In this document: piece after piece, positions 50,919 through 59,713 of the stretch
How the letters are laid out: every line of letters begins with the position of its first letter
Position numbering within the stretch: the first letter of the stretch is position 1
Source: Hoeflea_A sp965204935
Lineage (GTDB): Bacteria > Pseudomonadota > Alphaproteobacteria > Rhizobiales > Rhizobiaceae
Length of the DNA stretch: 64,000 nucleotides
Assembly: GCF_965204935.1 (NCBI RefSeq)
Contig: NZ_CBDBFO010000002.1
Direction: 5' to 3' (one strand)
Notes under the pieces: model-generated
What the model saw: only the letters and a program-made list of their open reading frames with translations
The model's database searches: none
Told to the model about the DNA's origin: nothing
Translations under genes and position numbers: made by a program

Positions 50919-52768
50919 TGGCCATCCTCCCAGTCATTTTCATCGACACGCCAGCATCGCGCCTGGCGCAGCCCCGGCAATTCGGTCAGCACCTGCGGCT
51001 CGGTGCGGCAACGATCGGTGGCATGCGGACACCGACTGGCAAGATAGCAGCCCTTTGGCAGGTCAATCGGCGACGGGATCTCGCCCTCAAGCTGTTCGAT
51101 ATCGGTGCGGTCGACGCGGCGCCCGGTCGGGTCGGGATAAAGGTGGGCGTCAAGCAGCGAGCGCGAATAGGGGTGCTGCGGATCGGAGAACACCTGATCG
51201 ACCGTGCCGGTTTCCACCACCTGCCCGAGATACATCACCGCGACCCGGTCGCACAGATACTTCACCGTCGTCAGATCATGCGAGATGAAAAGATAGCTCA
51301 AGCCAAACTCGGACTGCAGCCTGCGCAAAAGCCTGACCAATCCATCGATGGCTCCGGGCGCCAGCACCGAAGTTGGCTCATCCAGAACAATGAACTCGGG
51401 ATCGGTGGCGATCGCACGGGCTATGTTGAGCCTTTGCAGCGCTCCAGCGCCCAACTGCCGGGGCTTGATGGAAATGATGTCGTCGGGAAGATCGACCAAC
51501 CGCAGCAATTCTCGCACGCGCTCGGCCTTTTCCGCCCGGGACAAGGACGTGTGCAGATCGAGCGGCTCGCGCAGTATCTGTCCGGTTGTCCAGCGCGGAT
51601 TGATGGAGTCATAGGGATCCTGAAAGACGATCTGGAGCTTGGATCGGAAACGCCGCATGGCGCGTGGCGGGATCGAACCGATCTCGTCACCGCGGTAGGT
51701 TATCGTTCCCGCCGTTGGCTCTTCGAGGCGCAAGAGACACCGTCCCACCGTCGTTTTGCCGGAGCCCGACTCGCCCACAAGGCCCAGGGTCTCACCCTTG
51801 CCGATTGTCATTGTCAGTGCCTGGACCGCCTGCACGACCTTGTCGCTGCCGCGGATCGGGAAATCCTTGGCCAGGCCGTCGATTGCAATCAGCGGTTCCG
51901 GCGGTACGGATTTCTCGGCAGCAGCAGGCGTGGCGTCGCCCGCTGCTTTCTGCAGCGCAAGGATCGACTGCGAGTATGCATGGTGCGGGTCGCCAAAGAA
52001 TTCCCGCACCGGCCGGTCCTCGACGATCTTCCCGTCATGCAGCACGACGACACGATCGCAATAGTTTGCGATCACACCCAGATCCTGGCTGATCAGCAGG
52101 ATGGCCGAACCCGTCTTCTGCACCGTTTGCCACATCTCATCGAGAAACTGCGCCTGAATGGTCACGTCCAGACCGGATGTCGGTTCATCGGCGATCAAAA
52201 GGCGGGGTGAAGAGCTCAGCGCCATCGCGATCAGCGCACGCTGCGCCATGCCGCCGGACAGCTCATGCGCATAGGCATTGACGCGGCGCTCCGGGTCGTT
52301 GATGCCGACCATGCGCAGCATTTCGATCGCGCGCTGCCGTTCTTCCCGGGCGGTCGCCTTGTTGTGCGCGCCATAGACATTGGCGATCTGCTTTCCGACC
52401 CGCAGCATCGGGTTCAGGGACCCGCGCGGGTTCTGAACGATGATGCCGATCTCGTTGCCGCGTATCTTGCGAAGCGCTTCTTCATCCTGCGTCAGCAGAT
52501 CGCGGTCGCCGAAGTGCACCGAACCGGCTGTTATGACACCCGGCGGCCGAATGATCCCCATCATCGCCAAGGCGGCCGTTGATTTTCCCGACCCCGCGTC
52601 GCCGACAAGGCCGACGACCTCCCGCTCATGCACGGTCAGATCGAAGCCATCAATGGGCGTGACGACACCGTTGGGTGTCGGGTAGCTTGCCGTCAGACCT
52701 TTGACCGCAATGACAGGCTTGCCGGTCGGGGTGGCGGATTCGGTCGCCTGCTCCGCGTTAACCAGCAT
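50915..52768 (-). CDS. Fused double ATPase of a peptide/nickel-type ABC transporter (DppD-DppF fusion) with a degenerate second domain
   Basis: The 617-residue protein has two ATP-binding domains. Domain 1 has Walker A GDAGSGKST, signature LSGGMAQR and Walker B LLIADEPTSGLD. Domain 2 has Walker A GESGSGKTT, but the signature is LGAGALQR instead of LSGGQ and the D-loop reads DEPTSVLAPGA, without the usual Asp. The transporter therefore probably has one degenerate catalytic site. The C-terminal oligopeptide/dipeptide extension (GCYLASRCPHATDRC) is present. ATG 52768 overlaps the end of the DppC-like gene by 11 bases. Confidence 0.92.
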   Translation of the reverse strand: MLVNAEQATESATPTGKPVIAVKGLTASYPTPNGVVTPIDGFDLTVHEREVVGLVGDAGSGKSTAALAMMGIIRPPGVITAGSVHFGDRDLLTQDEEALRKIRGNEIGIIVQNPRGSLNPMLRVGKQIANVYGAHNKATAREERQRAIEMLRMVGINDPERRVNAYAHELSGGMAQRALIAMALSSSPRLLIADEPTSGLDVTIQAQFLDEMWQTVQKTGSAILLISQDLGVIANYCDRVVVLHDGKIVEDRPVREFFGDPHHAYSQSILALQKAAGDATPAAAEKSVPPEPLIAIDGLAKDFPIRGSDKVVQAVQALTMTIGKGETLGLVGESGSGKTTVGRCLLRLEEPTAGTITYRGDEIGSIPPRAMRRFRSKLQIVFQDPYDSINPRWTTGQILREPLDLHTSLSRAEKAERVRELLRLVDLPDDIISIKPRQLGAGALQRLNIARAIATDPEFIVLDEPTSVLAPGAIDGLVRLLRRLQSEFGLSYLFISHDLTTVKYLCDRVAVMYLGQVVETGTVDQVFSDPQHPYSRSLLDAHLYPDPTGRRVDRTDIEQLEGEIPSPIDLPKGCYLASRCPHATDRCRTEPQVLTELPGLRQARCWRVDENDWEDGH

Positions 52769-53645
52769 AACGGCGCTCCAGGGCGTTACCGAGCACAGCA
52801 AAACCGAACACGGTCAAGGAAATGGCAATTCCGGGAAACACCGAAGGCCACCATTCGCCGAGCACGATCTGCGTTGCGCCTGTCGAGATCATCAGCCCCC
52901 ATTCGGGCGTCGGTGGCCTGACACCTGCTCCGACAAAGCTGAGACCGGCGGTGAGAAGTATGGCAAATCCGATGGTGACCGAAGATTGAATCAGCGCCGG
53001 CGCCATGGAATTCGGCAGCACATGGCGCAGCGCGATAATAAACTCCGAATTGCCCAGAGCCCGCGCCGCTTCAACGTACCCTCTCGTTTTCTGGCTGAGA
53101 ACCTCCGAGCGGGTCAGCCGGATGTAGATCGGGGTATAAAGCAGCGCCAGCGCAATGACGATGTTGACCGTCGACCGTCCTGCCAGTGCCACCAGGATCA
53201 TCGCCGAGATGAAGACCGGGAATGACTGCAGCACGTCGGATGCGCGCATCATGGTCTCGGTCCCGATATTGCGGAAATAGCCGGCAATCAGACCCAGCAA
53301 AACGCCGAGCACGAGTGACAGCCCATTGGCGGCGAGTGCGATCGTGAGATCGATGCGCGGGGCGCTGATAACACGTGAAAAGACGTCAAAGCCGGATGCA
53401 TCCGTTCCGAACCAGTGCGGCGGCCGTTCCAGCTGACCTGTGAGCGACTGGAAGAGCAGCGACGGCCATTGGGTCAATGGTGGTGGCGGTACCGAAAAGG
53501 TGGGGGTGGAGACGGTCGGATCGTAAGGCGCAATCGAGGGGCCGATCGCGGCTAGCGCAACCACAACAGCGACGATGCCGACACCGAACCGGAAGAACCA
53601 GTCGGGACGGTTTGAAGCGGTAGTCGTCACATCTGTGTTTGCCAT
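52758..53645 (-). CDS. ABC transporter permease, DppC/OppC-like
   Basis: The 295-residue protein has an N-terminal membrane anchor, HWFGTDASGFDVFSRVI, and the coupling motif EAARALGNSEFIIALRHVLPN (EAA loop), followed by GLSFVGAGVRPPTPEWG. It pairs with the DppB-like permease one base upstream. ATG 53645 is used; the open frame reaches further upstream into the DppB-like gene. Confidence 0.94.
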   Translation of the reverse strand: MANTDVTTTASNRPDWFFRFGVGIVAVVVALAAIGPSIAPYDPTVSTPTFSVPPPPLTQWPSLLFQSLTGQLERPPHWFGTDASGFDVFSRVISAPRIDLTIALAANGLSLVLGVLLGLIAGYFRNIGTETMMRASDVLQSFPVFISAMILVALAGRSTVNIVIALALLYTPIYIRLTRSEVLSQKTRGYVEAARALGNSEFIIALRHVLPNSMAPALIQSSVTIGFAILLTAGLSFVGAGVRPPTPEWGLMISTGATQIVLGEWWPSVFPGIAISLTVFGFAVLGNALERRYAG

Positions 53646-53646
53646 A

Positions 53647-54675
53647 TCAATAAGCGATCCGCGGATCCAAAAAGGCATGCAGGACATCAAGAAGCAGGTA
53701 TATCGCCAGCGAAATTGCCGTGATCACCAGAACAACGCCCTGAATGGCCGGGTAGTCGAAAGCAAGGATCGAGCGGATCGAATACTGGCCGATGCCACCG
53801 AGCGCGAAGACACTCTCGACGAGCACCGCGCCGCCAAGCATGAAGCCATATAAAATACCGATCAACGTCATTGCAGGCGCCATGGCCGCCCGCAGCGCGT
53901 AAAGCGCGACGGTCCTGCGGGGCAGCCCGGCACAGCGCGCATAAAGAACAAAATCGCTTTCGAGCGCGCGAACCATGTTCTGCCGCACCATTTTGACGAT
54001 CGGCCCGGACAGGATGAACACCAGCGTCGCAACAGGCAGCATGAAATGATGCAGCGCTTCGCCAAACACCTTCAGATTGCCGGCCAGAAGGGCGTCGATC
54101 AGGATGAAGCCCGTTACCGTGGGCGGCGCCGTCGTCAGCGGCGATAGGATACCAAGCGGCGGCGGTGCCACGCCAAGCACAAAGAAGAAGATGTAGACGA
54201 ACAGTATGCCCCACCAGAACTCTGGCTGGGAGCCGGCAAACAGCGAATACACGAACACCGCCTTGTCCGATCTCCCGCCCGGCCGAAGCGCCGCCAGCAT
54301 GCCGATCGGCACGGAAATCAAGAACGCAACAATGAAACTCAGCGTGATCAGCTCGATTGTCAGCGGAAGGGTTTGACCGATTTCGCTCAGCACCGGAGAG
54401 CCGGTGACCCAGGATGTTCCGAGATCACCTTGCAGCAACCCGGTCCCCTCGCTGGGTGCCAGGCCCAGGTAGTGCGCCAATTGGGTCATCACCGGCCGGT
54501 CGAGGCCGAGGCTGCGTTCGGCTTGAGCATAGGCCTCGGCGCTTGAGTTCAATCCGACGAAGCGGGAGACCGGATCGGCCGGCAACAGTCTGATCAGGAA
54601 AAAGACGGCGATCACGAGCACAAGAAGCTGCGTGACCCCGATAACCATGCGCTTTGCAACATATCGCATCAACAT
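53647..54675 (-). CDS. ABC transporter permease, DppB/OppB-like
   Basis: The 342-residue permease has the typical start MRYVAKRMVIGVTQLLVLVI, LLPADPVSRFVG, GDLGTSWVTGSPV and the EAA loop YARCAGLPRRTVALYALRAAM. ATG 54675 or the second ATG at 54669 may be used. Part of the operator-controlled operon 56425-46485. Confidence 0.94.
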   Translation of the reverse strand: MLMRYVAKRMVIGVTQLLVLVIAVFFLIRLLPADPVSRFVGLNSSAEAYAQAERSLGLDRPVMTQLAHYLGLAPSEGTGLLQGDLGTSWVTGSPVLSEIGQTLPLTIELITLSFIVAFLISVPIGMLAALRPGGRSDKAVFVYSLFAGSQPEFWWGILFVYIFFFVLGVAPPPLGILSPLTTAPPTVTGFILIDALLAGNLKVFGEALHHFMLPVATLVFILSGPIVKMVRQNMVRALESDFVLYARCAGLPRRTVALYALRAAMAPAMTLIGILYGFMLGGAVLVESVFALGGIGQYSIRSILAFDYPAIQGVVLVITAISLAIYLLLDVLHAFLDPRIAY

Positions 54676-54760
54676 GCGTAAGCGCCCCCGACACCAAGTC
54701 TTATTGAAGCATGGAAATGCGGTACCCGCTATGTGGTACCGCACTCCGCATAGCGCTGGC

Positions 54761-56425
54761 TCAGTTTAGGCTCAGATCGTGGAACCGGATGGAGTTGTCC
54801 GGATGCCAGCGCATGCCCGAAAGACCGTCGGAAAAGGCCCATTGCGTCTGGTATTCGACGATGGGCAACCATGCGACATCAGCCATCAACTGATCCTGAA
54901 TGTCCTTGAGCATGGCATCCCGCGCTCCCGTATCGGGTTCCACGCGCGCCTTCGCCCAGGTGTCATCCACCATGGCGCTGGAGTAGTTGACCATGTTGTT
55001 CAGGCCGCCCTTGTCCGCCGACACAAAGAAAAGCTGGATCGCATAGCCGGCGTCGACGCCGATCGGCTTTTCCTGATCGTTGATGGCAAAGGGCAGATCG
55101 CGCTTGACCAGTTGCCGGTCGCCATACTGTGTCTGCGGCAGCGGATTGAGAGAAACGGGAATACCGATCTCACGCAAAGCCGTCTGGATGATATTGACGG
55201 TCGGTCCGAGCACAGTTTCCTTTTCAGCCACATAGGTCAGCTGGAACGTGTCAGCGAAGTCCTCAAGGCCTTCGCCGTTCGGATATCCCGCCTCTGCGAG
55301 CAGCGCCTTTGCCTTCTCGACGTCATACGCATAGCCGGACGGTGCAACGTAACCGGGATAGTTGGACGGCACGAGGCCTTCCCATCGGGTGGCTGCTCCG
55401 AAGTAGGCGTTGTCGATGATCTGCTGATAGGGGATCGCATGGGCGATCGCCTGCCGCAGCTTCATGTTGTCAAAGGGCTCATTGGCAAAGTTCATGTGAA
55501 TGAACGCGTTCTCATTGCCCGTTACGCCAGCAACCGAAATCCCGTTGGCACTGCGCAGGGAATCGTATTCGCGTGGCGTGAGGTTCTGCGCAAGTTGCGC
55601 CTGGCCGCTGCGCAGCACCACGACGCGGTTTGAAGACTGCGGAACCCGTTTCATCACGACCCTTTTGATCGCAGGCGCGCCGCCGTAGTAATTCTCGTTT
55701 GCCGTAAAGACGATCTCATCGTCCTTGGTCCAGCTTTCGAGGCAATAGGGTCCGAAGCTCGGTACACCGACATTGTTCGTGTACTCGTGCGACCAGGGGT
55801 CATCGTCGGTGGCCTGCTCCAGCATTGCCTCCTTGTCGAAAATATAAAGGCCAAAAATGGTCAGCACCGGCAGGAACAGCGCATTGGGCTCGGACTGCGT
55901 GATGGTGACCGTGTAGTCATCGATCTTCTTTACCTCATCGCCCAGTTCCTTGGCCGATGCATCGTCCCCGAACACGGCCGGTGTGAACCCGGCAATCGAC
56001 GCGACATTCGACAGGAACCAGCCGATCGGCGCGGCGCCGGAAACGGATTTGGCGCGCTCGAACGTGTAGATCACGTCGTCGGCATTAAACGTCGTGCCGC
56101 CGCAGCCCATAACGCCCTGGCGCAGGTTAAGTGTCCAGGTCAGGCTTGGCTCGTCGAAGGACCAGCTTTCGACCAGCCGCCCTTCGAATTTGTCGAAGTC
56201 CGGCAAAATGACACCGTCCTCATTGGGGCCCGCGCTTGCGTATCCAAACAAAGGCTCCATAAGATTGACCATTCCGGTCTGGCTGGTCGGGATCGCCGCT
56301 GCCGGACCGTCATAGTTGAGGCCGGCCGGAACATCCTCGGCCAGGAAAAGCAATTCCTGAGCAGCTGCCGGCGCCGAGATGATTGCGGCGGACAACGCTG
56401 TCATTGCCAAAAAACTGGTTTTCAT
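54761..56425 (-). CDS. ABC transporter substrate-binding protein, family 5 (peptide/nickel/opine type)
   Basis: The 554-residue secreted protein has a signal peptide MKTSFLAMTALSAAIISAPAAA followed by the mature QELLFLAEDVP. Family 5 features include LVESWSFDEPSLTWTLNLRQGVMGCGGTTFNADDV and the AIAHAIPYQQIIDNAYFG helix. Such proteins bind peptides, opines, oligosaccharides or other complex solutes. ATG 56425 has AGGAGA eight bases upstream, and operator site f lies just beyond it. It is the first gene of an eight-gene operon with GMC and SDR oxidoreductases, which suggests a polyhydroxylated solute. Confidence 0.94.
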   Translation of the reverse strand: MKTSFLAMTALSAAIISAPAAAQELLFLAEDVPAGLNYDGPAAAIPTSQTGMVNLMEPLFGYASAGPNEDGVILPDFDKFEGRLVESWSFDEPSLTWTLNLRQGVMGCGGTTFNADDVIYTFERAKSVSGAAPIGWFLSNVASIAGFTPAVFGDDASAKELGDEVKKIDDYTVTITQSEPNALFLPVLTIFGLYIFDKEAMLEQATDDDPWSHEYTNNVGVPSFGPYCLESWTKDDEIVFTANENYYGGAPAIKRVVMKRVPQSSNRVVVLRSGQAQLAQNLTPREYDSLRSANGISVAGVTGNENAFIHMNFANEPFDNMKLRQAIAHAIPYQQIIDNAYFGAATRWEGLVPSNYPGYVAPSGYAYDVEKAKALLAEAGYPNGEGLEDFADTFQLTYVAEKETVLGPTVNIIQTALREIGIPVSLNPLPQTQYGDRQLVKRDLPFAINDQEKPIGVDAGYAIQLFFVSADKGGLNNMVNYSSAMVDDTWAKARVEPDTGARDAMLKDIQDQLMADVAWLPIVEYQTQWAFSDGLSGMRWHPDNSIRFHDLSLN

Positions 56426-56441
56426 GAATGGGTCTCCTAGG

Positions 56442-56482
56442 ATTTGTCCGGACATATTTGGACGGGCTGCACCTTTTGTCAA
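56442..56482 (-). promoter_or_regulatory. Promoter with GntR-type operator (site f), ABC-GMC operon
   Basis: On the minus strand: TTGACA (56482-56477), 17-base spacer, AAATAT (56459-56454), with palindrome ATTTGTCCGGACATAT (56442-56457 on the plus strand) over the -10/start region, 17 bases before the start codon. Confidence 0.85.
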
Positions 56483-56524
56483 GCACGGCACGGGTGCCTC
56501 TTCGAACGACAGGACCGAAAGCCC

Positions 56525-56565
56525 TTGACAAGGAGCGGCATTGGCCTTGAATTGTCCGGACAAAT
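56525..56565 (+). promoter_or_regulatory. Promoter with GntR-type operator (site g), HapK-like/SDR pair
   Basis: TTGACA (56525-56530), 17-base spacer, TGAATT (56548-56553), then AATTGTCCGGACAAAT (56550-56565). It ends one base before the AGGAGG ribosome site, so a bound repressor would also cover the start of the message. Confidence 0.85.
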
Positions 56566-56576
56566 AGGAGGTGCCG

Positions 56577-56894
56577 ATGCGGCGGATGCTGGTTTTCTTC
56601 AATCTCAAGAGCGGTGCTGACGTGGCGGCCTACGAAGCCTGGGCAAATGACGTCGATATTCCCACGGTGCGAAACCTGCCCAGCGTGGCGGGCTTTACGG
56701 TGCACAAATGCGCGGAAGCACTCGGCGATGCACAGATGCCGCATGACTATGTCGAGATCATCGATGTCAAGGACGTCGACGGTTTCTTTGAGGACATCTC
56801 GACCGAAGCAATGAAGGCCGTGGCTGCACAATTTGCGGAGTTCACGGACGATCCGGTGTTTGTCTGGACCGACCCGGTGGGGCCGGCAGACTGA
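56577..56894 (+). CDS. HapK/REDY-like small protein
   Basis: The 105-residue protein resembles the REDY-like HapK family of ferredoxin-like (dimeric alpha/beta barrel) proteins: RMLVFFNLKSGADVAAYEAWANDVDIPTVRNLPSV and the C-terminal ...EFTDDPVFVWTDPV. Relatives occur with degradation genes and may bind or rearrange small carbonyl compounds; no catalytic residue is known to me. ATG 56577 has a perfect AGGAGG five bases upstream. It is followed after one base by an SDR gene and lies under operator site g. Confidence 0.72.
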   Translation: MRRMLVFFNLKSGADVAAYEAWANDVDIPTVRNLPSVAGFTVHKCAEALGDAQMPHDYVEIIDVKDVDGFFEDISTEAMKAVAAQFAEFTDDPVFVWTDPVGPAD

Positions 56895-56895
56895 C

Positions 56896-57717
56896 ATGGC
56901 ACGGGTCGCGATCATCACGGGTGCCGGCCGCCAACACGGCCTTGGACAAGGTATTGCAAGACGGCTGGCGCAAGACGGCTTTGCGATTGTGCTGCATGAT
57001 ATTGGCGAGACGGGTGGAGACATCGCTCCGGAGCATGGCGTGGCCGCCCGGGCCGAAGCCGAACAGGTCGCCGAAGCCTTGCGTGCCGATGGCGCACAGG
57101 TCCATGTTGTATTCGGTGATCTTCTCGACCCGGGAACACCCGCAACCATTGCACAAGAGGCCATCGACGCATTCGGCCGGATCGATGCGCTGATCAACAA
57201 TGCCGGTATCGGATATCTGTTCGGACCGATCGAGGAGATGGACGAGCGCCATCTCGACGCGGTGCTCGGTGTCAATCTCAAGGCGCCGTTCATGATGATC
57301 AAGCATGTCATTCCGCATATTCGCGCCCATGGAGATGGCGGACGCATCATCAACATTGCCAGCCAGGCGGCGAAATCGGGCTTTGCCTTCGCTTCCGCCT
57401 ACACGGCCTCCAAGCACGGCATCCTCGGACTGACCCGTTCAGCGGCACTGGAACTTGCCGGCGACAGGATCACGGTCAACGCAATCTGTCCCAATCACGT
57501 CACCACCGGGCTCGGCGCCTGGCAGAACGACTTCATGTCGAAGGCACGAGGCCAGAGCGTTGACGCCTATCTCGCGGAAATGCGCGCCCGCATTCCACTC
57601 GGCCGGCCGGGGCTTGTCGAGGACACGGCGAATGCCTGCGCCTTCCTGTGTTCGCCCGAGGCCGCGTACATCACTGCGGAGGCACTGAACGTCTCCGGTG
57701 GAGAGGAATATCATTGA
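56896..57717 (+). CDS. Short-chain dehydrogenase/reductase
   Basis: The 273-residue SDR has the cofactor loop ITGAGRQHGLGQGIA (an expanded TGxxxGxG), NNAG in LINNAGIGYL, the catalytic Ser in IINIASQAAKSG and Tyr-x3-Lys in YTASKHG. C-terminal AEALNVSGGEEYH is typical. Its ATG lies one base after the HapK-like stop, so the two form a unit under operator site g. Substrate unknown. Confidence 0.93.
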   Translation: MARVAIITGAGRQHGLGQGIARRLAQDGFAIVLHDIGETGGDIAPEHGVAARAEAEQVAEALRADGAQVHVVFGDLLDPGTPATIAQEAIDAFGRIDALINNAGIGYLFGPIEEMDERHLDAVLGVNLKAPFMMIKHVIPHIRAHGDGGRIINIASQAAKSGFAFASAYTASKHGILGLTRSAALELAGDRITVNAICPNHVTTGLGAWQNDFMSKARGQSVDAYLAEMRARIPLGRPGLVEDTANACAFLCSPEAAYITAEALNVSGGEEYH

Positions 57718-57770
57718 AGGCCGCTGCCGCCTTCAAGGACCCGCGCTTCACAAACAAAAAGACACGGCTT

Positions 57771-58748
57771 TTACGAACTGTTTCCAAATAGCTGCATTGC
57801 GGCCGCACAAATGCGTGTTTCGTCCGGCAGGTACGCCGCCTCAAGCTCCCGCGCAAAGGGCGTCGGAACATCCGGTGCCGTCAGCCGCATGACCGGTGCC
57901 TTCAGATCGTCAAAGGCACGTTCCGCCAGTTGTGCCGCAAGGTCGTTGATCGACGCGCCCCTGCCGATGGCCTCCGACAGCAACAGGACGCGGCCGGTTT
58001 TGGCAACGGATTTGAGGATCGGATCGAGGTCGAGCGGGTAGATGCTGCGCAGGTCAATCACCTCGGCCGAAATCCCCTGCTTTTCCAGCGCATCCGCGGC
58101 GCGCAAGGCGCGCTTCAGCATCAGGGCGGAACCGACCAGCGTTACATCCGCTCCCTGACGCGCCACCCGGCTGCCTGGGATTGGTGTCGCGGGCGCTTCT
58201 TCACGCACCTCGGCCTTGCCGGCGTGGTAAAGCGCCATGTGCTCCATGAACAATACCGGGTTGGGATCGCGGATGGCGGCGCGCAGCATGGCGTAGGCAT
58301 CCGCGGCGTTAGAGGGTATCATGACCTTGACGCCGGGCACACCCACCAGCCAGGAATGGTGATCATAGGCATGGCCGTGAAAGGGACCGACCCCGAATTT
58401 GGCGCGGACCACCATCGGCACGCGCTGGGTGCCGCCGGAATAGTAGTGCATCGCTCCCGCATCGAGAAACTGCTGCATGACCAGCGCCAGAAACTCGCCG
58501 AACATCAGATCCACCACCGGCCGCTTGCCTTGCATCGCTGCCCCGACTGCCAGGCCGGCAATAGTGCCCTCCGACATCGGCATGTCGATCACGCGCGCCT
58601 CGCCGAACTCTTCATAAAGCCCTGCCGTCGAGCGCAACGGGCCGCCGAAGCGACCGATATCCTCGCCCATGACAAAAACGCCCGGATCGGCCCGCATCTC
58701 GTCCCGGATGGCGGCGACAGTTGCCTGCTGAAAGGTCAGCCGGGTCAT
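57771..58748 (-). CDS. 2-oxoacid dehydrogenase E1 component, beta subunit
   Basis: The 325-residue protein has the E1 beta features VFVMGEDIGRFGG, PMSEGTIAGLAVGAAMQGKRPV and AEVIDLRSIYPLDLDPIL. With E1 alpha it decarboxylates a 2-oxo acid (pyruvate, acetoin or branched-chain type) on thiamine diphosphate. The gene is last in an operon E2 core - lipoyl domain - E1 alpha - E1 beta and overlaps E1 alpha by four bases. It is distinct from the E1 beta half of the fused protein at 16128. Confidence 0.93.
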   Translation of the reverse strand: MTRLTFQQATVAAIRDEMRADPGVFVMGEDIGRFGGPLRSTAGLYEEFGEARVIDMPMSEGTIAGLAVGAAMQGKRPVVDLMFGEFLALVMQQFLDAGAMHYYSGGTQRVPMVVRAKFGVGPFHGHAYDHHSWLVGVPGVKVMIPSNAADAYAMLRAAIRDPNPVLFMEHMALYHAGKAEVREEAPATPIPGSRVARQGADVTLVGSALMLKRALRAADALEKQGISAEVIDLRSIYPLDLDPILKSVAKTGRVLLLSEAIGRGASINDLAAQLAERAFDDLKAPVMRLTAPDVPTPFARELEAAYLPDETRICAAAMQLFGNSS

Positions 58749-59707
58749 CTTGCCGCCTCCGCCGCGAAGACATCTTCAGCGTCCAGCGTCTCAGGCGTTG
58801 GCACCGGATCCGCCTGTGCAGCCGTGAAAGCGGCATCGACCTCGGCGACAAGTTCGGCATCGAGCGCATCCATTCCCGCCTCCGACATCACGCCCTCGTC
58901 GATCAGGAACCGTCGGTAGCGGGCCACCGGGTCTTTCGCCCGCCAGCGCGCGATCTCCTGCGCATCCCGGTAATCCTCGGTATCGGAATAGAAATGGCCG
59001 GCCACACGATAGGTTTCTGCTTCAATCAGGGTCGGGCCGTCGCCGGCACGCGCCCGTGCAATCGCACCGTCCATCGCATCGCGCATCGCCAATACGTCAT
59101 TGCCGTCCACCGCGATGCCCGGCATGCCAAAGCCCTCGGCGCGGGCGGCGATTGGACCGCCAACCCCCGCATCCAGCGGCGTTGAGATCGCGATCTGGTT
59201 GTTCTGGCAGACAAAAACCACCGGAAGCGATTTCACTGCCGCCATATTCATCGCCTCGTGGCAGTCGCCGCGGCTGGACGTGCCGTCGCCAAACACCGCT
59301 ACGGCAACATCGTCCCGCCCGTCGAGTTTGGCCGCCAGTGCCGCCCCAGCGGCATAGCCCAGAGGCGGACCGAGCGAACCGCCGTAGAGACCGATCAGGT
59401 TGAGCTCGGGCGGGCCGCATACATCAGACCGGTGCCGGCCCTTGTGATAGGCGGTGGTCTTGCCCAGAAACCCGGCCATGAGCCGGCGCGTATCCGCGCC
59501 CTTGGCAAGTGCCGCCGTCACTGCACCACGATAATGCGGGGCGACGACGTCCGTATCGCGCAGCCCGTAATAGACGGCGGCCATGACCGCCTCTTCCCCC
59601 TCCAACCCGTGCCAGTGACCATCATGTTTGCCGAGCACCTGGTCCAGTGCGCGGGTCAGGCTCATCAGCCGATACATGCCTTCCAAAATGCGATTGTCGC
59701 GAGTCAT
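58745..59707 (-). CDS. 2-oxoacid dehydrogenase E1 component, alpha subunit
   Basis: The 320-residue protein has the thiamine-diphosphate motif FGDGTSSRGDCHEAMNMA...CQNNQ and GLEGEEAVMAAVYYGL near residue 35, typical of acetoin/pyruvate-type E1 alpha. ATG 59707 follows an AAGGGG stretch; a GTG at 59710 is an alternative. The gene begins six bases after the lipoyl-domain stop. Confidence 0.93.
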   Translation of the reverse strand: MTRDNRILEGMYRLMSLTRALDQVLGKHDGHWHGLEGEEAVMAAVYYGLRDTDVVAPHYRGAVTAALAKGADTRRLMAGFLGKTTAYHKGRHRSDVCGPPELNLIGLYGGSLGPPLGYAAGAALAAKLDGRDDVAVAVFGDGTSSRGDCHEAMNMAAVKSLPVVFVCQNNQIAISTPLDAGVGGPIAARAEGFGMPGIAVDGNDVLAMRDAMDGAIARARAGDGPTLIEAETYRVAGHFYSDTEDYRDAQEIARWRAKDPVARYRRFLIDEGVMSEAGMDALDAELVAEVDAAFTAAQADPVPTPETLDAEDVFAAEAAR

Positions 59708-59713
59708 CACCCC

